A DNA stretch of 41,790 bases from Sphingobacteriaceae bacterium UBA2059 (GTDB lineage: Bacteria > Bacteroidota > Bacteroidia > Sphingobacteriales > Sphingobacteriaceae), in assembly GCA_002332615.1 (NCBI GenBank), contig DDAL01000021.1, positions 14,185 to 55,974 on the forward strand. Direction: 5' to 3'. The notes beneath the pieces are model-generated. The model was not told the DNA's origin. It ran no database searches and worked only from the letters and a program-made list of their open reading frames with translations. Made by a program: the position numbers and the translations under genes. Of this stretch, positions 26,687-33,700 are shown piece after piece. Position 1 is the stretch's first letter; every line of letters begins with the position of its first letter.

Positions 26687-26710
26687 GTAAGCTTAATCGA
26701 TTAAACTTAC
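26687..26710. promoter_or_regulatory. 24-bp near-perfect palindrome, LacI-type operator
   Basis: The 12-bp core TTAATCGATTAA is an exact palindrome centred on CpG. The flanks GTAAG and CTTAC are also complementary, leaving only one mismatched pair (C versus A next to the core). It sits between the divergent GH172 (start 26621) and GH92 (start 26854) genes and overlaps TAAGTTTA, a 7/8 match to a minus-strand -7 box. LacI regulators bind CpG-centred palindromes, and a LacI gene ends the operon. Confidence 0.7.
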
Positions 26711-26853
26711 AAATAAAATTATGCTATTTTATTGAAACTGTACTTTAGAAACCATTCAATTAGTCAAAAACGACATTCAAAGAAAGACAAATAAAACACG
26801 AATTGGCACACTACGCTACTTGATTTGTATTAAATTTAATATATTAGGATTCA

Positions 26854-29115
26854 ATGAAAAGACCTATATTATTATTTCTGTCAACGTTTGTACTATTAAT
26901 ACCATTAACGGTTAGCGCTCAAACAAATAAAGAACCCGTTGATTATGTAAACCCTTATGTAGGAAACATTAGCCACCTACTTGTGCCTACCTACCCAACG
27001 ATACACTTGCCCAACAGTTTATTAAGAGTTTATCCTGAAAGAGAAAGCTATGGTGGAAATGTACTAAACGGACTTCCGTTAATTGTCACCAGCCATCGAG
27101 GCAGGTCAGCTTTCAATCTCAGCCCTTTTCAGGGGGACGTAAAAGACATCAAAAGAGTTATGCCTCTTAGTTACGACAACGAGGTTATAAAGCCATATTA
27201 TTATAGCGTTTATCTCGATGATCAGGATATTTCAGTACAATACGCGCTTTCACATCAATCCGGCATATACGAAATAGCTTTCAGTCAAAAGAGCAAAGCT
27301 TCTTATATCGTTCTAAACACAGAAAATGGAAAACTAACAAATGATGGGTTCAGCATAAGCGGACATCAGAACCTAGACAACAACACCAAAGTGTACATAT
27401 ATCTCGAGCCTGAAATCAAACCTCTCGAGATCAGTATAAAACAAGAAGATCAATTACTAGCAAATAAAAAGTCTAACCTGGCCGAAAGTGCTTACTTCGT
27501 GCTGAGGTATCCAGCGAAGACCAGTGCGGTAAAAATTCGCTATGGTGTATCTTTTATCAGTGCGGAACAAGCTAAAAGGAATTTACGCCGAGAAATTAAA
27601 GACTTCAATTTAGCTGCTTTAGCAAAAGCTGGCCGGGATATCTGGAATACTACATTAAGCAAAATTAAAGTCTCAGGATCGGAAGAAAACGAAAAGACAG
27701 TGTTTTATACCTCGTTATACCGTACTTATGAGCGAATGATATGCATATCTGAAGACGGTCATTACTTCAGTGCTTATGATGGAAAAATTCATTCCGACAA
27801 AGGAAGACCTTTTTACACTGACGATTGGATTTGGGACACCTACAGAGCTACTCATCCACTACGGATTATCATAGAACCTAAGATGGAAAGTGATATGATC
27901 CATTCATACGTCACCATGACAGAGCAAATGCCCCGTGCGTGGATGCCTAATTTTCCAGAAGTAACTGGTGACAGCCGACGAATGAATTCGAATCATGGTG
28001 TTGCTATGGTAGCTGATGCATATGCTAAGGGACTTAAAGGTTTTAACTTAACGCAAGCCTTCAATGTATCGAAGGCAGCAATCACTGAAAAAACGCTAGC
28101 TCCATGGTCGTCAAAGCCAGCAGGAGTACTAGACCTCTTTTATAAAAAAAATGGGTATTTTCCATCGCTTGCACCTAATGAAAAAGAAACAGTTCCAGAA
28201 GTACATAGCTGGGAGCGTCGGCAACCTGTAGCGGTAACATTGGGAACCGTCTATGACGAATGGTGCCTTTCGATTCTTGCGAAAGCGATTGGAAATCAGG
28301 AAGACCACGCCTACTTTTCTAAACGAAGCTACAACTATCAAAAAATATTTAATCCTGAAACAGGATTCTTTCATCCAAGAGATACTTTTGGTGTTTTTAT
28401 GCCTGGTTTAGATTATCGCTTTCCTCCTGGCATAGGAGGAAGAGATGCCTATGATGAAAACACCGGTTATGTATATCGCTTTGATGTACAACATAATATA
28501 AAACACCTTATAGAATTGGTGGGGGGCAAAGATGCTTTTATTGAAGCACTCGAGACTATGTTTAGTACACCTTTAGGTAAAGGAAAACCTGATTTCTATC
28601 ATATTTATGCTGATCATACAGGTAACGTTGGCCAGTTTTCAATGGGTAACGAGCCAGCTATGCACATCCCTTATTTATATAATTATGCTGGTCAGCCCTG
28701 GCGTTCCCAGAAGCGTATCCGTAACTTGCTTAACCAATGGTTTCGTAACGATCTAATGGGTATTCCGGGAGATGAAGATGGAGGAGGCCTTACTTCTTTC
28801 GTTGTCTTTTCTCAGCTTGGTTTTTATCCGGTTACACCAGGCTTACCTATGTATGTTATTGGGAGCCCGGTATTTGAAAAGGCTTCTATAAAAATGGGCA
28901 ATGGAAAAACGTTTACCGTAGTCTGTAAAAACTATTCGCCTGATAACAAATACATCCAGTCAGCTAAACTAAACGGAATTGCCTGGAATAAATCATGGTT
29001 TTCACATGAAGACTTAATGAAGGGCGGAACATTAGAGCTAGTAATGGATAAAAATCCAAATAAAAAGTGGGCTACAGAAAAGGATTCCGTTCCTCCTTCG
29101 TTCAGAATGGACTGA
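26854..29115 (+). CDS. GH92 family alpha-mannosidase-like enzyme
   Basis: A 753-residue protein with a signal peptide (MKRPILLFLSTFVLLIPLTVSAQ). GH92 marks: DYVNPYVGNI after the signal, TDDWIWDTYRATHPL, GNEPAMHIPYLYNYAGQPW (about 598-616), GIPGDEDGGGLTSF (about 636-649), GFYPVTPGLPMYVIGSP and the final WFSHEDLMKGGTLELVM. GH92 enzymes are Ca2+-dependent exo-alpha-mannosidases. The usual GNEDCGQMSAW segment is GDEDGGGLTSF here: the acidic residues are kept but the neighbours are changed, so the linkage or sugar may differ. The gene is divergent from the GH172 operon across the palindrome at 26687-26710 and probably shares its regulator. A role in removing mannose caps is plausible. Confidence 0.9.
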   Translation: MKRPILLFLSTFVLLIPLTVSAQTNKEPVDYVNPYVGNISHLLVPTYPTIHLPNSLLRVYPERESYGGNVLNGLPLIVTSHRGRSAFNLSPFQGDVKDIKRVMPLSYDNEVIKPYYYSVYLDDQDISVQYALSHQSGIYEIAFSQKSKASYIVLNTENGKLTNDGFSISGHQNLDNNTKVYIYLEPEIKPLEISIKQEDQLLANKKSNLAESAYFVLRYPAKTSAVKIRYGVSFISAEQAKRNLRREIKDFNLAALAKAGRDIWNTTLSKIKVSGSEENEKTVFYTSLYRTYERMICISEDGHYFSAYDGKIHSDKGRPFYTDDWIWDTYRATHPLRIIIEPKMESDMIHSYVTMTEQMPRAWMPNFPEVTGDSRRMNSNHGVAMVADAYAKGLKGFNLTQAFNVSKAAITEKTLAPWSSKPAGVLDLFYKKNGYFPSLAPNEKETVPEVHSWERRQPVAVTLGTVYDEWCLSILAKAIGNQEDHAYFSKRSYNYQKIFNPETGFFHPRDTFGVFMPGLDYRFPPGIGGRDAYDENTGYVYRFDVQHNIKHLIELVGGKDAFIEALETMFSTPLGKGKPDFYHIYADHTGNVGQFSMGNEPAMHIPYLYNYAGQPWRSQKRIRNLLNQWFRNDLMGIPGDEDGGGLTSFVVFSQLGFYPVTPGLPMYVIGSPVFEKASIKMGNGKTFTVVCKNYSPDNKYIQSAKLNGIAWNKSWFSHEDLMKGGTLELVMDKNPNKKWATEKDSVPPSFRMD

Positions 29116-29419
29116 AAGCTGGACAAAGGGATGGTTAATCTGTATAAATTGTATTACGACAGAAACTTTTATGCCGATTCTCTAGTCAATAGCTAATTAA
29201 AGGCATTGAAGATGAAGGGTGGAGTCAAGAAATTCGATGTGTATATTGTAAATGGCTTTCGGGCGTCTGTTCCAATTTTATATAGATTAGTATTGCACTG
29301 TTTCCTTTGGATTCGGGGTAGAATCAGGCGATTAAGTTTTACATGTGTATTATTTTTTAATATTTTGAGCAACTCAGGTTCGGGGCTAACTCGTCACCCT
29401 AATTGATTCAATGCAATAA
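29116..29419. other. intergenic region between GH92 and acyltransferase
   Basis: A 304-bp AT-rich stretch. A 66-codon + strand frame (29206-29406) has no family-like content and no good ribosome site, so it is not called. No terminator with a T-run was found after GH92. It should contain the promoter of the acyltransferase gene. Confidence 0.4.
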
Positions 29420-30529
29420 ATGGACAAAACTATAGCTGCTCCTTCTATTCTAAAAACAAAGCAACATTTTGAAATTCTAAACGGATTGAGAGGAGTTGCC
29501 GCCTTTTCTGTTGTGATATTTCACTTTATGGAGTGGGTTTATTCCGATTTCAGCCAAAACTTCATAGCGCACGGGTTTCTAGCTGTCGATTTCTTTTTCT
29601 GCCTGTCAGGCTTTGTTATCGGCTATGCTTATGATGACCGTATAGGAAAAATGGGCATCTGGGAGTTTTTTAAAGCGAGGCTCATCAGGTTACACCCGCT
29701 TATTATTGCCGGATCTGTATTGGGTCTGCTAGCCTTTTTATTCGATCCGTTTGGTATCCATACAGAGTCGTACAGTACGGGCAAGATCATACTTACATTT
29801 GTTTGCTCAATACTGCTTATTCCACTGCCTGTAATAGCCGACCGTGGATTTAACCTGTTCAGTTTCAACGCACCTTCGTGGTCATTATTTTGGGAGTATG
29901 TCGCAAATATTGTCTATGCATTCGTTCTGTATAAGATTAGACGAAGCTATCTGCTATTGCTCACCCTGCTTTCGGCGATAGCTTTGTGCCTGGTGTGTTA
30001 CCGGGCAGGCAATTTGTTAGGCGGTTGGAGCGGTCCAACCTTTTGGGATGGCAGCGCCCGTATATCCTATTCTTTTTTGGCAGGCCTTCTAGTCTATCGT
30101 TCCAACTGGGTTATCAAAAATAAACTGGGGTTTATCGGTCTAAGCCTATTACTGTTACTGGCTTTCGTTATGCCATACTCAACATGGAACTGGCTATCTG
30201 AACCTTTTTTAGTTCTTTTTTATTTCCCCTTATTGGTAGCATTAGGTGCGGGAACTAGTTCTACGCCTGTGTTCAAAAAAATATGCACCTTTTTAGGCAA
30301 CCTCTCCTACCCGCTATATATGACACATTATGCTGTGATATGGATGTTTGGCAACTATTATACCAATCATCAGCCGGATGCAATGCAACTCACTCTGATA
30401 ATTGTTATTGGCACCATTATACTGGCCGGCGCAGCCTACCTTGTAATGGTTCTTTACGACATGCCTCTAAGAAAATATTTGAACGATAAAAGAAAGGAAA
30501 GACTTCTTAGAAGAAAAACAGGCCTTTAA
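29420..30529 (+). CDS. acyltransferase 3 family membrane protein (OafA-like)
   Basis: A 369-residue inner-membrane protein with about 10 hydrophobic helices. The family opening EILNGLRGVAAFSVVIFHF carries the conserved Arg and catalytic His, followed by FLAVDFFFCLSGFVIGYAYDDR and the loop FFKARLIRLHPL with the conserved R..R.xP pattern. Acyltransferase-3 proteins move acetyl or other acyl groups onto exported sugars such as O-antigen, exopolysaccharide or other surface glycans. There is no SGNH domain. No glycan-synthesis genes are adjacent, so the target is unknown. It is likely a single-gene transcript. Confidence 0.93.
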   Translation: MDKTIAAPSILKTKQHFEILNGLRGVAAFSVVIFHFMEWVYSDFSQNFIAHGFLAVDFFFCLSGFVIGYAYDDRIGKMGIWEFFKARLIRLHPLIIAGSVLGLLAFLFDPFGIHTESYSTGKIILTFVCSILLIPLPVIADRGFNLFSFNAPSWSLFWEYVANIVYAFVLYKIRRSYLLLLTLLSAIALCLVCYRAGNLLGGWSGPTFWDGSARISYSFLAGLLVYRSNWVIKNKLGFIGLSLLLLLAFVMPYSTWNWLSEPFLVLFYFPLLVALGAGTSSTPVFKKICTFLGNLSYPLYMTHYAVIWMFGNYYTNHQPDAMQLTLIIVIGTIILAGAAYLVMVLYDMPLRKYLNDKRKERLLRRKTGL

Positions 30530-30776
30530 GCTATTAGTGAATATGTTTGCTGAGAGTATGCTTTAGCTTAATTAACTATCTCATATACAATAAAGCGAGT
30601 CAAAGTCTCCTAACCGGCGGCTAGACAGCTTTGGCTTCACGACGATTTAAAGTGTAGCAGCAAGTTCCTGTTAATAAAATAGCTTAAGTAAATGCCTTAG
30701 CACTGGGACCTGGATAAAGTGCTGGATTGGTTATCAAAAATCAGCTCGTTCATGTAAAGGGAAGCTTCTAATCACA

Positions 30777-31607
30777 TTAACCGGTTTTTTTATAATTGAA
30801 AACTGCCCATACGTTCAGCAATATGGCAAAACCAAACATTACAAGGAACTTGTATCGAATGTCCGCAAAGTCACTTCCTTTTAGTACAATCATCCGCATT
30901 ACTTCTATGAAATACGTTATCGGGCTGATTTGGGTAATGACGTACGCCCATTGCGGCATACTGTCAATGGATGTAAAAAGTCCACTCATCAGGATAAAAA
31001 TCATCATAAAGAAAAAGGCAATGGACATGGCTTGTTGCTGTGTTTCGCAATAAGTGGAAATCAATAAACCTAACCCCAATACGGCTACAAGGTATATCGC
31101 CAGGTAAGCATATAAAAGCAAAATATTACCTGCCGGAATGATGCCGTACACCAACCATCCGATACCGAACAGTCCAATACTAAATACCACCATCCCGATA
31201 ACCCAAAACGGAATGAGTTTGCCTAAAATAAACTGGTATTTTTTAACAGGCGTTACGTTTATTTGTTCGATGGTGCCTACTTCCTTTTCTTTTACAATAT
31301 TTAATGCACACATATAAGCACCAATCATTGTAACCAACAATGCCAGGATACCCGGAACCATATAAAACCGATAGTTCATTGAGGGGTTGAACCAATTTGA
31401 AGTCGTTATTTCAATAGTGGGTATCGGGCTGAACTTGGTGAGTTGTACCCATTCCAAACGAACGTCCGCATTATAGTCGGCAATAATCCGATTGAGATAT
31501 GCCCCACCCAGATGGGCTTTTACGCCGTTGATAGCATTGACAGCTAAAAATAATTCCGCGATATCCCCAAATGGCTCATGTTGCCGGTAATACTCCGCAG
31601 ACCATGA
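30777..31607 (-). pseudogene. truncated ABC-2 type transporter permease (C-terminal part)
   Basis: The frame is open from 31607 down to 30777 (277 codons) but is closed upstream by an in-frame TAG at 31608-31610 and has no ATG at its 5' end; the first possible start is a TTG at 31457. The sequence matches the C-terminal two thirds of the YhhJ/YbhS-type ABC-2 permeases: FLAVNAINGVKAHLGGAYL, EWVQL, MVPGILALLVTMIGAYM, VKEKEVGTIEQINVTPVKKY, LGLGLLISTYCETQQQAMS and ITQISPITYFIEVMRM. The normal length is about 370 residues, so the N-terminal helix and part of the periplasmic domain are gone. A segment like ASGEYVVLP in another frame at about 31635-31680 may be the remains. The ATPase and HlyD partners are absent, so it is very probably non-functional. 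Confidence 0.75.
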
Positions 31608-31969
31608 CTAATGTCCCTTACCGAAGAGGCCCCGGAAATCTGGCAGAACAACATACTCACCAGATGCCTCCAGCTCTATATTTCTTTGCTGTATTTATCG
31701 CTCTGGTGTTTCTTAACTAGAGAATTAAATTTTTCCTTGGGAAAGTATGCTAATATTTGGTTGAATAGACTTACTTTTATCACGGAGGCTACCTTTTTTT
31801 GACAATAAAAACATACGACTTTTAGTCGTAAACCTCCCCCTTTTTTTCCACCCTTCCCTAAGTTCATTTTGGACGGGTATGTTAGTTATACCTTGTAAAA
31901 GACAGATATTCAAGTTGCAGAATTATTGTACTTACCGATAGATCACCGAGTTTTAAAAGATGTATTATA
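31608..31969. other. region of lost permease sequence and DUF4870 promoter
   Basis: These 362 bp hold no supported gene. The left part may contain frameshifted remains of the ABC permease N-terminus on the minus strand. Around 31790-31855 there are runs of T and C (for example TTTTTTT and CCCCCTTTTTTT), unusual in this window. The right part should carry the promoter for the DUF4870 gene. Confidence 0.4.
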
Positions 31970-32323
31970 ATGAAAAAAATTGATAATCATTACCATATTC
32001 TTCTCCACCTTTCCGTCTTATCTTGTTTAGTATTTCCATTAGGAAATATAATTATACCGGTCATCTTATGGAAGATGAAAAAAGACGAAGTAACTGGCTT
32101 GAATGAAGCGGGGAAAAATCTTACAAACTATCAAATTAGCTGGACAGTTCTTTTATTTCTATCAATTATTGTGTATGGTCTTGTAGGTCTCTTTAGCATT
32201 TCCTTTCTCGTAGGTATATCTTTATTTGCTTTGAACGTAATTTTACCTATTCACTTTGCATTACTGATCAAAAATGGGGAACCAATGAAAAAGTATCCGA
32301 TCATAATGAAATTTGTAAAATAA
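31970..32323 (+). CDS. DUF4870 (Tic20-like) small membrane protein
   Basis: A 117-residue protein with three to four membrane helices: HILLHLSVLSCLVFPLGNIIIPVILW, then the loop KMKKDEVTGLNEAGKNLTNYQISWTVLLFL, and FLVGISLFALNVILPIHFALL. The loop containing NxxGKxxLNxQ-like residues after the second helix is the mark of the DUF4870 family. The function is not established; members are common short inner-membrane proteins. It stands alone between a broken permease gene and a decayed transposase, and its own frame is intact. Confidence 0.8.
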   Translation: MKKIDNHYHILLHLSVLSCLVFPLGNIIIPVILWKMKKDEVTGLNEAGKNLTNYQISWTVLLFLSIIVYGLVGLFSISFLVGISLFALNVILPIHFALLIKNGEPMKKYPIIMKFVK

Positions 32324-32639
32324 CTGGGTGATTAAAGCTCTTGGGATCCGGCCGAACCGATATTTTTCTGCGTATACAACCACTGTTACCCGCTCATTTG
32401 GATACTAAAGATAGGTGGCTGACTTGACATACCACATCGACAAGAAGTGCTTTGATAAGTATATGAAAATAAGATCAGCTTTACAGAAAAGTTTGCAAAG
32501 GTTTTTAGATCTTCATCTTGATTTCTGGAAGTCTTCAAGAAAGAACCATTGAATGTTTCCATTGAAATTACCCGACCTTTCCATTCAAGTTCCTGATAGC
32601 AAACTCGAATCATCCTCCTTACTCCATCCAAGTGATCAT

Positions 32640-33168
32640 CGATTTTGCTTCCTTCGCATATCAAACGACGTCGCTGGCTCAACATGACCACTGGGAAAGT
32701 GGCTTATCGGGATTGGAAATTGGCTGCAGAAGGCACGCGAATAACACAGGGATTCGCGGCTTTTTTAAAAGAACTCAGTCGCTACCAGGGCTAATTCTAC
32801 AGAAAGTATCGGTGGGTTTTATGGCGTTAAAGGCAAAAGTCTTATTGGTTATTACAAAGAATTTCTAAGTGGCTTCAAAGGCTGGAAGCAAAGATCTTAT
32901 GCAAAAGAATAGTTGTTGTATCCTAAAAATCTGGGTGAACATCTTTCTATCGATGAAACCTCCCTTTCTCCGGGGAGCTTTATCCTTCAACACCATTTCA
33001 AGGTCGATTTAGCACCATTACCAAACCATCCTGAACTACTTTGACAACAGGTCTACAAATACGTTGGCAGAGTCTTTCAATGCTAAAATCAAAGCATTCA
33101 CAAGCCAATTCAAAGGCGTAAGAAACATTGAGTTTTTCCTGTTTAGGTTAACCGAACTTCATGCTTAA
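32640..33168 (+). pseudogene. decayed ISAon1-type (ISL3-like) transposase
   Basis: Three separated fragments of one transposase family are readable. At 32663-32800 the frame gives KRRRWLNMTTGKVAYRDWKL, then TRITQGFAAFLKELSRYQG. At about 32830-32960, in another frame, YYKEFLSGFKGWKQ, a premature TAG, then LLYPKNLGEHLSIDETSLS. At 33025-33168, NYFDNRSTNTLAESFNAKIK and GVRNIEFFLFRLTELHA end at a stop. The whole middle of the DDE domain between LSIDETSLS and NYFDNRST is deleted. The element is dead, and no clear terminal inverted repeats were found. It lies just left of the tRNA-fragment junction. Confidence 0.8.
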
Positions 33169-33224
33169 AATGATCTTGCTCCACAACTTTCTAACTTGAT
33201 CCATAGTTGAAAAGATAATTAAAC

Positions 33225-33262
33225 AAAAAACCCAGTAAATAGTGCTATTTACTGGGTTTTTA
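33225..33262 (-). terminator. bidirectional intrinsic terminator, probably of the original tRNA gene
   Basis: A perfect 12-bp stem, CCCAGTAAATAG (33231-33242) and CTATTTACTGGG (33245-33256), with a 2-nt loop is flanked by an A-run on the left and a T-run on the right, so it can work in both directions. On the minus strand it follows the tRNA 3'-end fragment by about 28 bp, the place expected for a tRNA terminator. Confidence 0.85.
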
Positions 33263-33284
33263 TGCTCTTTGAGTGTTTACTCCG

Positions 33285-33306
33285 TGCGCCCACCTGGGCT
33301 CGAACC
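33285..33306 (-). repeat. tRNA 3'-end fragment, candidate attachment site (attR-like)
   Basis: On the minus strand this reads as the 3' end of a tRNA gene: the T-loop GGTTCGAGCCC, the 3' T-stem CCAGG and an acceptor strand ending GGGCGCA. Upstream of GGTTCGA the sequence no longer pairs (TTTA where CCTGG-type bases are needed), and there is no anticodon or D arm, so the tRNA is cut inside the T arm. The surviving terminator lies just beyond. This is the usual scar at the far end of an element inserted into a tRNA gene. Confidence 0.6.
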
Positions 33307-33367
33307 TAAATATGTAAATAACAATAAATCAATACCTTACAAAGGAGGTCAAAATTCAGGTAGTTAC

Positions 33368-33382
33368 TTAGGTAACACCTAA
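33368..33382. repeat. short inverted repeat near the element end
   Basis: TTAGGT and ACCTAA are exact reverse complements 3 bp apart, 62 bp inside the element from the tRNA fragment. Short repeats beside an att core often bind integrase or excisionase, but this one is short enough to be chance. Confidence 0.3.
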
Positions 33383-33618
33383 CTGACTGGTACAAAGGTA
33401 GGAATTCTCTGTTTATTTCTGCAATCAACATAACATCTTTTATAGATACCTTTCTGCAAGATGGATATTCCGGAGCATACTAGATAATATCGATTGTGAA
33501 TGATGGTCCAATCATGTGCTTCAAAAATTGTTGCTACGTCATGTTCAAGGATAAACCCTGTTTTATCCTTAATTTCATGTGCTATTTTGGTCTGCTGCGC
33601 TTCCTGTTTTTCTTTCAA
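33379..33618 (-). pseudogene. fragment of a restriction-endonuclease-like gene
   Basis: The frame encodes up to 79 residues but has only a TTG start, with an in-frame TAA nine bases before it. Residues about 12-45 (IAHEIKDKTGFILEHDVATIFEAHDWTIIHNRYYL) match the first part of a nuclease-like family that begins with a helix and the HGW..xxNRYY segment. After NRYYL the expected DD..G..REIDLIAYK nuclease core is missing, replaced by unrelated residues. It is therefore a broken gene, probably cut at the element end. It lies 82 bp after the large nuclease-STAND gene on the same strand and may once have been its partner. Confidence 0.5.
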
Positions 33619-33700
33619 TTTTGATGCGTATTATTTGATGATAAATATAGCTCAAATCTCGTATCTAGAGTTAGGACATAAAGGAGCAATAAATGTATCT

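Noticed and set aside
29206..29406. 66-codon + strand frame after the GH92 gene
   Set aside because: Composition is not protein-like and it lacks any recognised motif; taken as chance.
32386..32691. 101-codon minus-strand frame over the decayed transposase
   Set aside because: It runs against the readable transposase remains on the + strand and resembles no known protein.
33285..33306. A complete tRNA gene at this place
   Set aside because: Only the T-loop and 3' acceptor strand are present; the D arm, the anticodon arm and the 5' strands are missing.
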